Shown here: in pieces, positions 54,104 to 63,207 of the stretch | Numbering within the stretch: position 1 is the stretch's first letter | Layout: the number at the start of each line of letters is the position of its first letter | The notes under the pieces: model-generated | The model's input: the letters and a program-made list of their open reading frames with translations, nothing else | Databases searched by the model: none | What the model was told of the DNA's origin: nothing | NCBI RefSeq assembly: GCF_000164135.1 | Contig: NZ_GG770561.1 | Coordinates: forward strand, 33,177-97,176 | Length of the DNA stretch: 64,000 nucleotides | Direction of reading: 5' to 3' | Origin: Mycobacterium parascrofulaceum ATCC BAA-614 | GTDB taxonomy: Bacteria; Actinomycetota; Actinomycetes; Mycobacteriales; Mycobacteriaceae | Program-made: the position numbers and the translations under genes

Positions 54104-55213
54104 ATGCTTGTGCAACGGGTACTGATGCCCACTTCGTCGCTTGAATCCTGGACGGTCCTCGGCGACGGAGGCGGCTCGGTGGAGCCAATCGAGCGCTACC
54201 TGGCCTATCTGACCGACATCGAGCGGTCCCCGAACACGGTCAAGGCCTATGCGCACGACCTGAAGGACTGGTTCGTCTTCCTCGACGCTCGCAGCCTGAA
54301 CTGGCGCGAGGTCCGATTGGAGGATCTCGGGGAGTTCGTGTCCTGGCTGCGGCTGCCGCCGGCTGGCCGGGCTGGCGCAGTGGTGCTGTTGCCCTCGGCT
54401 GAGCATCACTGCTCTGCGGGAACCGTCAACCGGAAGCTGGCGGCGATCAGCGGCCTCTACACGTTTCACGCCCGGCACGGAGTCGACCTCGGCGACTTGG
54501 TCACTGAACTGCACCCAGGTCGGCGCCGGCGCTCGGGATGGAAGCCGTTCCTCTACCACCTGAGCAGCGGCCAGCCGGAGCGGCGGCGCACGATCAAGCT
54601 CCGGACCCCGCGTCAGCATCCGACCATTCTGACCGCCGGTCAGGTGCAGGCGATCCTAGATGCCTGCATCCACCTGCGGGATCGCTTGTTGTGGGCGTTG
54701 TTGTGGGACACAGGGATTCGGATTGGTGAAGCGCTAGGTCTGCGTCACGAGGACGTGGCCGCTGCCGAGGGTGAGTTGACGGTCGCGCCGCGATCCAACG
54801 ACAACAGGGCGCGCGCCAAGTCGGCGACACCGCGCACCATCCCGATCAGCCCGCAGCTCATCCGCCTCTACGCCGACTACCTGCACGACGAATACGGCGA
54901 TCTGGACTCCGACTACGTGTTCGTCAACCTCTGGGGCGAACCGTTCGGGCACCCGTGGGGCTATCCCGCGGTCTACGACCTGGTGTTGCGGCTGCGCCGG
55001 AGCACCGGCATCGACTTCGATCCCCACTGGTATCGGCACACCTACGCCACGCGTTTGCTCCGCCAGAACACCCCGATCGAGGTCGTCAGCACGCTGCTGG
55101 GACACTCCTCGATCGCGACCACGATGGACATTTACGGGCATCTGTCCGTCGAGGACGCCCGCCGGGCTCTGGAGGCGGCCGGCTTCCTGACCGGGCAGGA
55201 GGTGCAGTGGTGA
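54104..55213 (+). CDS. tnpA: TnpA tyrosine transposase of element C
   Basis: A 369-residue integrase-type transposase: SAM-like N-terminal domain (YLAYLTDIERSPNTVKAYAH, TVNRKLAAISGLYTFHARHG) and catalytic residues Arg in DTGIRIGEALGLRHEDV (about 200), HWYRHTYATRLL (about 315), LGHSSIATTMDIYGHLS with the Tyr (about 338-350). The ATG at 54104 has GGAGG six bases upstream. Stop overlaps the GTG of tnpB (GTGA). Intact. Confidence 0.9.
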   Translation: MLVQRVLMPTSSLESWTVLGDGGGSVEPIERYLAYLTDIERSPNTVKAYAHDLKDWFVFLDARSLNWREVRLEDLGEFVSWLRLPPAGRAGAVVLLPSAEHHCSAGTVNRKLAAISGLYTFHARHGVDLGDLVTELHPGRRRRSGWKPFLYHLSSGQPERRRTIKLRTPRQHPTILTAGQVQAILDACIHLRDRLLWALLWDTGIRIGEALGLRHEDVAAAEGELTVAPRSNDNRARAKSATPRTIPISPQLIRLYADYLHDEYGDLDSDYVFVNLWGEPFGHPWGYPAVYDLVLRLRRSTGIDFDPHWYRHTYATRLLRQNTPIEVVSTLLGHSSIATTMDIYGHLSVEDARRALEAAGFLTGQEVQW

Positions 55214-57465
55214 CCGCGGCAGTCCCGCCGCTACCGTCGGCTGCGGCTCCGGGCTTGCTGCGCAAGCTGGTGGCCGCGGTTCGACCGGAGTTCCGGGTGG
55301 ACATCCTCGTTCCCGAGCGTGGTGCGCTGGTGTTCGACACCGCGCCGTGCCGGGTGCCGGGCTGCGTGCGCCAACCGCGCACCCGCGGGCTCTGCAAAGG
55401 CCACTACGTCGGTTGGCAGCAAGAAGGCCGCCCGGACATCGACGTGTTCGCCACGACTGCAGCACCGGAAGGGCTCGGGCGCAAAGAGCTCACGGTCTGC
55501 GCCGTCCAGGGCTGCCGGTACGGAGGTGCTCGCCGGGGTTTATGCCCACGCCACCAAGGGTTTTGGGAACGGTCCGGCATCGCCGACCGAGACGTATGGC
55601 TGGCTGCCGTTGCTCCGGTGGATGATCCCGATCATCCCGTCTGCGCGTTGTCCTATTGCACGCTATGGACGCAGGGACGGTCGCCGTTCTGCGTCAATCA
55701 TCGGTCCCGATGGGCAGCGGTGGGATGTCCCGACATCGACGAGTTCATCGTGCTCTGCGAGTCCTATGGCGACGACCGGTTCGACTTCCGACCGTTCGGT
55801 GATCGCCGACAGCTCAAATTGGAGATGCAGTACGCGCTGCAGTGCCGGCACGATGAACGCCAGGTCAAGACTCCCGCTGCCGTCGCGCGTCCTGTCATCG
55901 CACTCACGGCCGCCAGTGGGGTGGCCTCGCTGCTGGACTGGCCGATGGCACGTTGGATCGAGTTCTTCGACGCCAACCACGCTGCGCAACACGGCCAGAA
56001 CGGACAGCTGGCGTTTCTGCGTTACGCCTATCGCTGTCTGGAGGACCTGCACTGCGGCAGCGGGTGGGAGGCCGAGTTCCCGCGCGACGTGTGGGAGCTG
56101 CACCGGCTCGGCGTCGAGGGCCGCAAGCGGCTGCGCTTCGACGGCATTGCGCAACCGTGGCTGCGGGATCTGGCCAAGCGGTTCGCCCGCTGGCGGTTAA
56201 GCATCGGACGCAGCCCCAACCAGACCTACATCGACGTCCAGGCGGTGACGCGTTTGGCCGGCTTCTTGGCGTCCCCGCCGGTCGACATCACCAGCCTGGC
56301 CGGCATCAACCGCGCGGTATTGGAGCGCTACCTGGCCGACCTGTCCACCGACCCCCGGGCACTGCACTCCCGCAGCCGCGACATCAGCTCGCTCGGTGCG
56401 TTCCTCGACGCGATCCGCCGCCACGAGTGGGACCACGACCTGCCCGCGAGTGCCGCGTTCTATCCCGACGACTTCCCCAAACCCGCGAAACGCCTGCCCC
56501 GCGGGCTGGCCGAGCACATCATGGCCCAGGTCGAACAGCCCGCGAACCTCGACGGATGGAACAACCCCGAGAGTCGGCTGCTCACGATCATCCTGATGCG
56601 CTGCGGACTGCGCGTCGGTGACGCCACCAAGATCGCCTTCGACTGCGTCATCCGTGGCGGCGACGGAGCTCCCTATCTGCGCTACACCAACGGCAAGATG
56701 AAACGCGAAGCTCTCGTCCCGATCGACGAGGAAGTCGAGCAGGCCATCGCCGAGCAACAACAGCGGATCCTGCGCCGCTGGACCAACGGCAGCCCCTGGC
56801 TGTTCGCCGCTCCGAAGATGAACCCAGACGGCCGCCGGCCGCTGACTACGCCCTCCTACCGCGGCCAGCTACGGGACTGGCTGGCGCGCTGCGAGATCCG
56901 CGACGAGCACGGCCGTCCAGTGCATCTGACTCCGCACCAATGGCGGCACACCTTTGGAACACGGTTGATCAACCGGGACGTGCCGCAAGAAGTCGTACGG
57001 GTGTTACTCGATCACTCCAGCGGTGAGATGACAGCTCACTACGCCCGCCTTCACGACACCACCGTCCGCCGGCACTGGGAGTCCGCCCGCAAGGTCGATG
57101 CCAGGGGCCAAACCGTTGCGATCGACCCCGACGGCCCACTGGCCGAAGCGAACTGGGCCAAGCAACGGCTCGGGCGCGTGACCCAAGCATTGCCCAACGG
57201 CTTCTGCGGGCTGCCAGTTCAAAAGACCTGCCCGCATGCCAATGCTTGTCTGACATGTCCGATGTTCGTGACTACGCCCGAGTTCCTGCCGCAACACCAC
57301 GAACACCGTCAGCAAGTCCTGCAGATCATCTCCGCTGCCGAGGCGCGCGGTCAGTTACGCCTCGTCGAGATGAACCAACAAGTCCTGGGAAACCTCGACA
57401 CCATCATCACCACACTCGAAACCGACTCCGGTTCAGAGGAATTGGATTCTGCTGATGCGGGCTGA
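55210..57465 (+). CDS. tnpB: TnpB tyrosine transposase of element C
   Basis: A 751-residue TnpB-type recombinase. N-terminal zinc-like repeats (CRVPGCVRQPRTRGLCKGHY, CAVQGCRYGGARRGLCPRH, CALSYCTLWTQGRSPFCVNH, about residues 40-160) precede a helical DNA-binding domain and the catalytic core: Arg in RCGLRVGDATKIAFD (about 465), HQWRHTFGTRL (about 580) and LLDHSSGEMTAHYARL with the Tyr (about 605). A C-terminal Cys cluster (CPHANACLTC, about 678) is typical. GTG start overlapping tnpA; overlaps tnpC by 11 bases. Confidence 0.9.
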   Translation: MTAAVPPLPSAAAPGLLRKLVAAVRPEFRVDILVPERGALVFDTAPCRVPGCVRQPRTRGLCKGHYVGWQQEGRPDIDVFATTAAPEGLGRKELTVCAVQGCRYGGARRGLCPRHQGFWERSGIADRDVWLAAVAPVDDPDHPVCALSYCTLWTQGRSPFCVNHRSRWAAVGCPDIDEFIVLCESYGDDRFDFRPFGDRRQLKLEMQYALQCRHDERQVKTPAAVARPVIALTAASGVASLLDWPMARWIEFFDANHAAQHGQNGQLAFLRYAYRCLEDLHCGSGWEAEFPRDVWELHRLGVEGRKRLRFDGIAQPWLRDLAKRFARWRLSIGRSPNQTYIDVQAVTRLAGFLASPPVDITSLAGINRAVLERYLADLSTDPRALHSRSRDISSLGAFLDAIRRHEWDHDLPASAAFYPDDFPKPAKRLPRGLAEHIMAQVEQPANLDGWNNPESRLLTIILMRCGLRVGDATKIAFDCVIRGGDGAPYLRYTNGKMKREALVPIDEEVEQAIAEQQQRILRRWTNGSPWLFAAPKMNPDGRRPLTTPSYRGQLRDWLARCEIRDEHGRPVHLTPHQWRHTFGTRLINRDVPQEVVRVLLDHSSGEMTAHYARLHDTTVRRHWESARKVDARGQTVAIDPDGPLAEANWAKQRLGRVTQALPNGFCGLPVQKTCPHANACLTCPMFVTTPEFLPQHHEHRQQVLQIISAAEARGQLRLVEMNQQVLGNLDTIITTLETDSGSEELDSADAG

Positions 57466-57895
57466 CAACACCCGGCACCTCATCGTCGCCGCCCGACAAC
57501 GCCACGAACTCACCCGAGCCAAGGCGATCCAGGCATTGAGGACCCTCGACGCCGAAGGGCGCCCGGTCACCTTCGAGGCCGTGGCTCAAGCAGCGGCGGT
57601 GTCTCGGTCCTGGCTCTACGCGCAATCCGACGTCCGAGCTGAGATCGAACGGCTTCGCGCTGCCCACCGTCGAGCACCCGCGACACCGGTCCCCGCGCGG
57701 CAACGAACCTCGGACGCCTCACTGCTACGCAGGCTCGAAGCCGCCAACCAGCGCAACCGGAAATTGGCCGAGGAGAACCGCACGCTCCGAGACCAACTCG
57801 CCCGAGCACTCGGCCAGCAGCGCACCGCATCCGAAACCACGTCAACCCGCACCCCCCGGAAACGTCTCAGCTCGATAACGATCGGTCCCTGCTGA
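57455..57895 (+). CDS. tnpC: TnpC-like (DUF6262-type) protein of element C
   Basis: A 146-residue protein with N-terminal basic helices and helix-turn-helix (RAKAIQALRTLDAEGRPVTF then VAQAAAVSRSWLYAQSDVRA) and a coiled-coil segment (about 85-125: LLRRLEAANQRNRKLAEENR). This matches DUF6262-type proteins next to Tn554-like recombinases. It starts 11 bases before the tnpB stop. It lies 100 bases from the right end of the element. Confidence 0.82.
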   Translation: MRADNTRHLIVAARQRHELTRAKAIQALRTLDAEGRPVTFEAVAQAAAVSRSWLYAQSDVRAEIERLRAAHRRAPATPVPARQRTSDASLLRRLEAANQRNRKLAEENRTLRDQLARALGQQRTASETTSTRTPRKRLSSITIGPC

Positions 57896-58000
57896 AAGGC
57901 CTCCCCCATGACCCCACCTCAAACGTCGACGACAACGTCCACAACGAAACACCGCAGGTCAAAGCCCCGAATAGGCCAGCGGCTCAAGATAATTCAACAC

Positions 58001-58124
58001 CAAGTCGGACATTCCTATGCGAGCACCACGTCGATCTATAGCCACGTCTGACGAGTACCGCAACCGTTTGCTCCGTGAAGCGCTCACCAAACGCGGCATT
58101 GCCGTCGGGGAGGATCAACCGTGA
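58001..58124 (+). pseudogene. Plasmid tyrosine integrase, C-terminal piece (3 of 3)
   Basis: Codes QVGHSYASTTSIYSHV (box III His and the nucleophile Tyr), then a stop caused by loss of two bases near 58047-58050; in the restored frame it reads DEYRNRLLREALTKRGIAVG to a TGA at 58122. That TGA overlaps the GTG of the next gene (GTGA), as expected for an intact operon, which confirms that this is the true gene end. The fragment is separated from piece 2 by element C. Confidence 0.82.
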
Positions 58125-58447
58125 TCAAGAAGATGGGTTATCAGTGGCGGCTGCGGGCGCTGATGGCGCAACGGGAGCTGTACCAGACGACTGATCTGGT
58201 TCCGCTGTTGGCCGAACGTGGCGTGGTCCTGTCGCGAGAGCAAGTGTTTCGCCTGGTCACTGCGCCTCCCCAACGGCTCTCAATGGACGTGCTGGCAGCG
58301 TTGTGCGACATCTTGGAATGCTCGCCCAACGACCTGATCGAAATCGAAGCCGTCAATCAATCGGTGAAGAAGGCGGCCGGGGACTCACCGCGGGAGGTGC
58401 CGAAGGTGCGGCGCACGACTGTGCGTCGACCTGACCGCAGCTCATGA
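58121..58447 (+). CDS. Cro/XRE-type regulator downstream of the integrase
   Basis: A 108-residue Cro/C1-type HTH protein (residues 8-65: YQWRLRALMAQRELYQTTDL, GVVLSREQVFRLVTAPPQRL, LAALCDILECSPNDLIEI). GTG start overlapping the integrase stop, and its own stop overlaps the next ATG (ATGA), so the three genes formed one operon before the insertions. The likely role is control of integration/excision genes. Confidence 0.82.
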   Translation: MIKKMGYQWRLRALMAQRELYQTTDLVPLLAERGVVLSREQVFRLVTAPPQRLSMDVLAALCDILECSPNDLIEIEAVNQSVKKAAGDSPREVPKVRRTTVRRPDRSS

Positions 58448-59892
58448 GAGGATCGGCGAACTTCAGGCCCGACGCGTGGGATCGAGTCCGCGCTCACGTA
58501 GTCCGCGCTCTTGGCGACCTATCGCTTGCAGATGCCGACCGCCTCCTGAAAGCTGCTCGTGTCGACCGGCCGAAAACGCTCAATCAGGTCGACGCGTACC
58601 TGGCCGCTCATGGCGACGGAGTGCTCAACCCGGACGCGTCCTGCCCGCGGGGGCTTATGCGCTTGACGCACGTACTGGTGGCTGATGGCCACGCGTCGGT
58701 GAAGCCGCCGGCCTGTACGAATTGTCAACAGCGCGTGTCTCTGACCGCGATCGGTCCGACCGGCCGCATTTGTGGTCGCTGCAGAGATCTCGATCGATCG
58801 TTCACGTGCGCGCGATGCGCAAAGACCTCTGTCAGCAGACGCGTCAATCTTCCCGACGGACCCGTGTGCACGAACTGTTACAGCCGCGACCCGTTGTCGC
58901 GCAAGGAATGTAGCATCTGCGGACGCCTCCGTCCCCGGGCACGTCGACTCGTCGACGGCGGCGTGCTGTGTCCCACGTGCGCGCCACCGCGCCTATACAC
59001 CTGCTCGGGATGCGGACAACGGCGCCGCGCCCCGTACGTGGCATCGGAAGGACGCATCTGCACGAACTGCTACGCCAAAGCCAGCACCGTGTGGGTATGC
59101 GGATTATGCGGAGCCACCCGGCGCCGCCAAAGCAGCAGCGTCCTCGGCCCGCACTTGTGCGGCACCTGCCGCGCCATCACAACGAGGACCTATTCCGGGA
59201 TACGTTCACCACACTCGAAATCCACCTGCGCGTTCTGCCGACAACGGCGCGTTGTAGCCCGCCATTGGCCAGCGGGGCCTGTCTGCACACCGTGCGTGCG
59301 CAAGGCGAAGATGTACCCGTCACCATGCGCGGCGTGCGGCCAGCAGGCGGTGCTGATCGGATTTGACCCCGACGAGCGCCAAATCTGCGGGCCATGTTCT
59401 GGCTCCACGCTCGACTACCGCTGCGCCAATTGCGGTCAACCGGGTATTCGCGCGCATAATCGATGTAGCCGCTGCCACACCGCCGAATTACTGCACAACG
59501 CCTTAGCCGGGCCGGATGGCCAGATACCGGCGCAACTGAAGCCACTGGCGGACGCTCTTGCCAACGCCAATGATCCACGCAGCGTCGCCGTCTGGCTCGG
59601 CAAGAGCGCCGCCGCGGAGCTCCTCATGAATCTGGCGCGCACCGGACAGACCATCACTCACCACGCACTCGATCAGCTCCCACCCGGTGGGCATGTCAAC
59701 TACGTACGTGAAATCCTCGTTCGCACAGCAGTATTGACGCCGCGTAACGAATACCTCGAACGTATCGAGCCATGGGTGGATCGCCACCTAGCCAACTATC
59801 CCGCCGAACACGCACGGCTGGTCCGCAGCTACACCATCTGGTACCTCCTGCACCGAGCCCGCCGAGCCAAACAACCACTAAGCAATCCCGGG
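58444..59892 (+). pseudogene. Eight-zinc-ribbon recombinase-like protein, 5' piece
   Basis: About 480 codons of a large protein interrupted by an IS30-family element. After a helical N-terminus (residues 1-90) there are 16 CxxC motifs in a row (CTNC...CGRC, CARC...CTNC, CSIC...CPTC, CSGC...CTNC, CGLC...CGTC, CAFC...CTPC, CAAC...CGPC, CANC...CSRC; about 100-345), that is eight zinc ribbons. A helical region follows (QLKPLADALANANDPRSVAV...). The last residues (NPGCQRRGGF) come from the insertion sequence. The 3' piece continues at 61223. It is in an operon with the integrase and regulator. Confidence 0.82.
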
Positions 59893-61222
59893 TGTCAACG
59901 GCGGGGTGGCTTCTAGTCAACGTCGCAACAGTTGATGGTCTGGTGAGGTTAGCAGCGCGGTGAAAAGTTCGGCGGGACTGCGGTCTTCGAGGGTGTGGCG
60001 GGGGCGGTTATTGATCTCGTATTCGACAGCGCGCAGATGGTCGGGTGTGTAGGTGCTTAGGCTGGTGCCCTTGGGGAAATATTGGCGTAGCAGCCCGTTC
60101 GCGTTCTCGTTGCTGCCGCGCTGCCACGGCGAGCGGGAGTCGCAAAAGTAGACCGGCACGCCGAGGTCTGCGGTGATGTCGGTGTGTCGGGCCATTTCGA
60201 TGCCCTGATCCCAGGTGATCGATCGGATCAAGTTCGATGGCAGGCCACCCATGGTCGTGGCGATCGCGATACGCAGGGAGTCGGCGTCACGGGTGGGAAG
60301 GTGCATCAGCCGAATCAGGCGGGTCTGGCGCTCGACCAGGGTCCCGATCGCCGAGCGCTGGTTCTTGCCGACGATGAGGTCACCTTCCCAATGCCCCGGC
60401 TGGCTGCGGTCGGCGGGAGCGAATGGCCGCTGATGGATCGACAACATCGGCTGGGCGAACCTCGGACGCCGCCGACCCGGCCGCTGGTGCGCGCGGCGAT
60501 GGGTCCTGCCAGTGCGCAACGGACCCCGGTGTGACGACCTGACCTGTGGCGGCCGTATCAAGCGCGAATGGGGTTGGTACACAGCCCGGTAGATGCTTTC
60601 GTGGCACAACCACATCAATCGGTCCTCGGGGTATTCGCGCCGCAAGTGTCGGGCGATCTGCTGCGGGCTCCACCGTTGAGCGAGGAGCTCGGCGATCAGG
60701 TCACACAGGGCGGGATTCTTGTCGACCCGCCGCTGGTGACGACGCGCTCTGCGCTGAACCGCCCAGCGGTGGGCTTCAAACGGCCGGTACTGGCCGTCGC
60801 GGCGGCTGTTGCGGCGCAACTCCCTCGATACGGTCGATGGTGCCCGGCCAAGCGTGGTGGCGATCTGCCGAACACCCATGCCCGTGCGGCGCAGATCGGC
60901 GATGCCGATCCGCTCCTCTTCGGATAGATAGCGATCGCTGATCTGGCGCACAGCCAAACGATCGAGTGCGGGCACGAATCCCACGGCCTCGCCACGCCGA
61001 TAGGTTTTGTACCCCCTTGCCCAATTGTTTGCTGCGGTACGGGACACACCGACTTCACGACCCGCCGCCAAGATGGACCAGCCCCGGGCGCGCAGCTCCG
61101 TAAATCGCTCACGCTTGGCGGACTGTGGCCGTCGGCCCGGGCCTTTTTTCACGCGACGCGACGATGACAACACAACCTCCAGAACCTAGAGAAGTGTTGC
61201 GACCGCCCCTAGAAACCACCCG
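59893..61222 (-). mobile_element. IS30-family insertion sequence
   Basis: A 1.33-kb element with imperfect inverted ends: left GTGTCAACGGCGGGGTGGCTTC (first 20 given by positions 59897-59916) and the complementary right end reading GTGTCCCCGGGTGGTTTCTA; both continue to a GTCGCAACA match. One transposase gene fills it. It interrupts the zinc-ribbon gene. No clear target duplication was found because the boundary could not be fixed to the base. Confidence 0.82.
59917..61173 (-). CDS. IS30-family transposase
   Basis: A 418-residue DDE transposase: N-terminal helix-turn-helix regions (RERFTELRARGWSILAAGRE, then IADLRRTGMGVRQIATTLGR) and the catalytic motif Asp in GHWEGDLIVGK (about 268), Asp in TWDQGIEMA (about 328), Glu in SPWQRGSNENANGLLRQYFP (about 362). 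The frame is intact from the GTG at 61173 and ends 24 bases inside the left inverted end. Length is near the family norm for the longer IS30 members of actinobacteria. Confidence 0.92.
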   Translation of the reverse strand: MLSSSRRVKKGPGRRPQSAKRERFTELRARGWSILAAGREVGVSRTAANNWARGYKTYRRGEAVGFVPALDRLAVRQISDRYLSEEERIGIADLRRTGMGVRQIATTLGRAPSTVSRELRRNSRRDGQYRPFEAHRWAVQRRARRHQRRVDKNPALCDLIAELLAQRWSPQQIARHLRREYPEDRLMWLCHESIYRAVYQPHSRLIRPPQVRSSHRGPLRTGRTHRRAHQRPGRRRPRFAQPMLSIHQRPFAPADRSQPGHWEGDLIVGKNQRSAIGTLVERQTRLIRLMHLPTRDADSLRIAIATTMGGLPSNLIRSITWDQGIEMARHTDITADLGVPVYFCDSRSPWQRGSNENANGLLRQYFPKGTSLSTYTPDHLRAVEYEINNRPRHTLEDRSPAELFTALLTSPDHQLLRR

Positions 61223-62020
61223 GGGACACGGGGTCAGTTTTCAGACGACGCCGACACCGGGGCAGCACGCATTCGCCGCCAGGTGTGCGTCGCACTGGAA
61301 TTCCTCGCTTGGCTCGAGACCCGGGGACGCACCCTCGCCACCATGGACCAAGCAGACATCGACAACTGGTTGGCCCACGGCACCTGGCGACACCGAGAGA
61401 TCCGGCCCTTCCTGCACTGGACAACTCAGCGTCGCATCACCCACGGCGCCTCCGCGCCGGCCAACCGACCCAGCCCGCCCTCGGTGTTCATCGACGAAGC
61501 CACGCACCTCGAGCAACTCCGCCGATGCCTCAACGACAACACCATTGACATCGATGTGCGCGCCAGTGGTGCGCTCATCCTGCTGTACGGAATCACCACC
61601 ATGCGAGTACTCGGGTTACGACAGAACCAGATACACACCCAGGACGGCCACACCTACCTCACCCTGCGCGACCACGAAATGGTGCTGCCTCCTAAGCTCG
61701 CCCAACTGCTCGCACAACTGCCGCGTCCAACCCGGCGCTCGACCCTGCCCGAACCCTCAACACCGGACCGGCTCCTGTTTCCCGGACGAACACCAGACCG
61801 CCCAGTCAACTCGGGCGTGTTCGGCAAGCGACTCAAACATAGCGGCCTGACAATCCGAGGCGGTCGCAACACCGGCCTCATCACAATGGCAGCCGAGTTA
61901 CCGGGCGCAGTTCTGGCCGACCTACTCGCCATCGATATCGTCACCGCGACCCGCTGGGCGGCATATGCCAAACGCGACTGGAATCAGTATCTTGCCACCC
62001 GAAAAGCGGGCTCTACCTAG
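61223..62020 (+). pseudogene. Eight-zinc-ribbon recombinase-like protein, 3' piece
   Basis: The continuation of the gene cut by the IS30 element: DDADTGAARIRRQVCVALEF, LAWLETRGRTLATMDQADID and a region resembling a tyrosine recombinase core with missing catalytic residues (LYGITTMRVLGLRQNQI in place of the box I Arg environment; GRNTGLITMAAELPGAVLAD in place of the HxLRH box). It ends RDWNQYLATRKAGST. An ATG/GTG start within this piece is not expected; translation as a separate protein is doubtful. Confidence 0.75.
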
Positions 62021-62179
62021 CAATTGCGCCTGCCCCACTAGGGTTAGCCCATTTGATCACCGGTGGTTGCCGTTACAAATATGGTGTGGGGTTTCGGGTT
62101 ACCGGCCGGGTCCTCCGGGCTGTGGACGTGGCAACGGCCGCGGCTGCCGCCGAGCGCGATGGTTCATCGCGGTCCGCGA

Positions 62180-62779
62180 TTAGTCGAATCCGGCTAGTGT
62201 GATTCTCAAGGCTTGTTCCAGTTGAATGTGGAGCGGTGGACTCGTTTTGGTGTCCGTGCTAAGCCAGCGCCGAAGTATGAATTGTGCAGTGGCCAAACCC
62301 GTGTGGACCAGCAGCGAGGGGCGGATGTCGGTCACCGCGTCGACGTCCATATGCGTAGCGACCAGTTCGATGAGCCGGTGGTTATCGTTCTCGCTGATCA
62401 GCGCCGATTCGCCCAGTAGGTGGGGGGCGGTCCGGATGGCTTCTCGCCAGTATTGCAGATTCTGATTTGCTTTGTCCCAAGCGGTTTCGATAAGCAGACG
62501 CATCAGAGTTTCGGTTGCTGATGCATCGGACGGCTGGGCGCGGTAGGACGCAACGATTTCGGCGACCGTTTGCCGGACGGGTGCGACAAGCAGGTCTTCC
62601 TTGGTGGGTGCGTAGCGGAAGTAGGTACTGATCGAGATTCCGGCCGCGGCCGCGATGTCCTCGGTTGTCACGGCAGCGAATCCGCGTTCGGCGAAAAGCT
62701 GGTGTGCGGTGTTCTGGATCTCGGAGATCAACTCGGCGCGGCGTCGGTCCCGTAACGAGCGGATGTTTGCTGACGGCAT
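62180..62779 (-). CDS. TetR-family transcriptional regulator
   Basis: A 199-residue TetR regulator: N-terminal helix-turn-helix (residues 10-60: LRDRRRAELISEIQNTAHQL, GFAAVTTEDIAAAAGISIST, YFRYAPTKEDLL) and a helical ligand-binding domain. The ATG at 62779 is preferred to one at 62815 because AAGG lies seven bases before it. It faces away from a second TetR gene. The ligand is unknown. Confidence 0.85.
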   Translation of the reverse strand: MPSANIRSLRDRRRAELISEIQNTAHQLFAERGFAAVTTEDIAAAAGISISTYFRYAPTKEDLLVAPVRQTVAEIVASYRAQPSDASATETLMRLLIETAWDKANQNLQYWREAIRTAPHLLGESALISENDNHRLIELVATHMDVDAVTDIRPSLLVHTGLATAQFILRRWLSTDTKTSPPLHIQLEQALRITLAGFD

Positions 62780-63207
62780 GCCATCACCTTCGTCAATGTG
62801 ACATTCCAACTGCATTATGAGCTATGGTACGAACAGTAGCGTAGCGAAACCGAAAGTACTGGGGGTATTTCCTTGCCGGTGTCGCAGCGTCGGGTGCCGT
62901 GGGTTGCGTGGGGAATTGCGGCTACCCGCATGAGTATTCGCTGCCGAGTGCGCCCGGAAGCGTCCGCCGATCGGGTCCGCGTTTCGCACCGCGGTCTGGA
63001 CGGCACAGCTTCAGTACCCACTCATGGCTGTGTCACCAGTACGCTCGTGCTAGCCCCGTTTACCGCACTCGCGGCTCTTGCAGTTGCGCTTGCGGCTGCA
63101 CGCATATCCAACGGTCTGCAAAGACATCGTCTTCCCCGAAGGGGGATTTGAGGAATGTCATCCCGCCACCTCCTCGTCGAAAGGTCTATCCCCGAAGTGA
63201 AGTCGTA
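62780..63207. other. Divergent region between two TetR genes
   Basis: 428 bases without a convincing gene. A + strand frame at 62873-63151 ends in a hydrophobic stretch (LAPFTALAALAVALAAARIS) and might be a small membrane protein or a gene remnant, but it lacks a ribosome site. Near 62819-62846 an A+T-richer stretch contains GCTATGGTAC and GTAGCGTAGC, similar to the palindrome at 63841-63855, and may hold the promoter/operator of the upstream regulator. Confidence 0.35.

Larger units (their letters stand above)
53983..57998 (+). mobile_element. Element C: Tn554-like transposon, second insertion in the integrase
   Basis: The 4.0-kb element lies between integrase codons ERFVQ and QVGHSYAST. 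Left end TTCTCTCGAGCCCGC and, on the opposite strand, right end TTATCTTGAGCCGC are similar in inverted orientation. It carries tnpA, tnpB and tnpC in order with overlapping ends, all open and intact, so it is likely younger than element A. Its target is the conserved GHS/Tyr region of the same gene that element A hit 5' of here. Boundaries come from the host reading frame (good to a few bases). Confidence 0.8.

Noticed and set aside
52671..54104. One long + strand gene of 477 codons
   Set aside because: Its first 290 codons are a shadow of tnpA of element A; only the part from 53581 is real, and it belongs to the split integrase.
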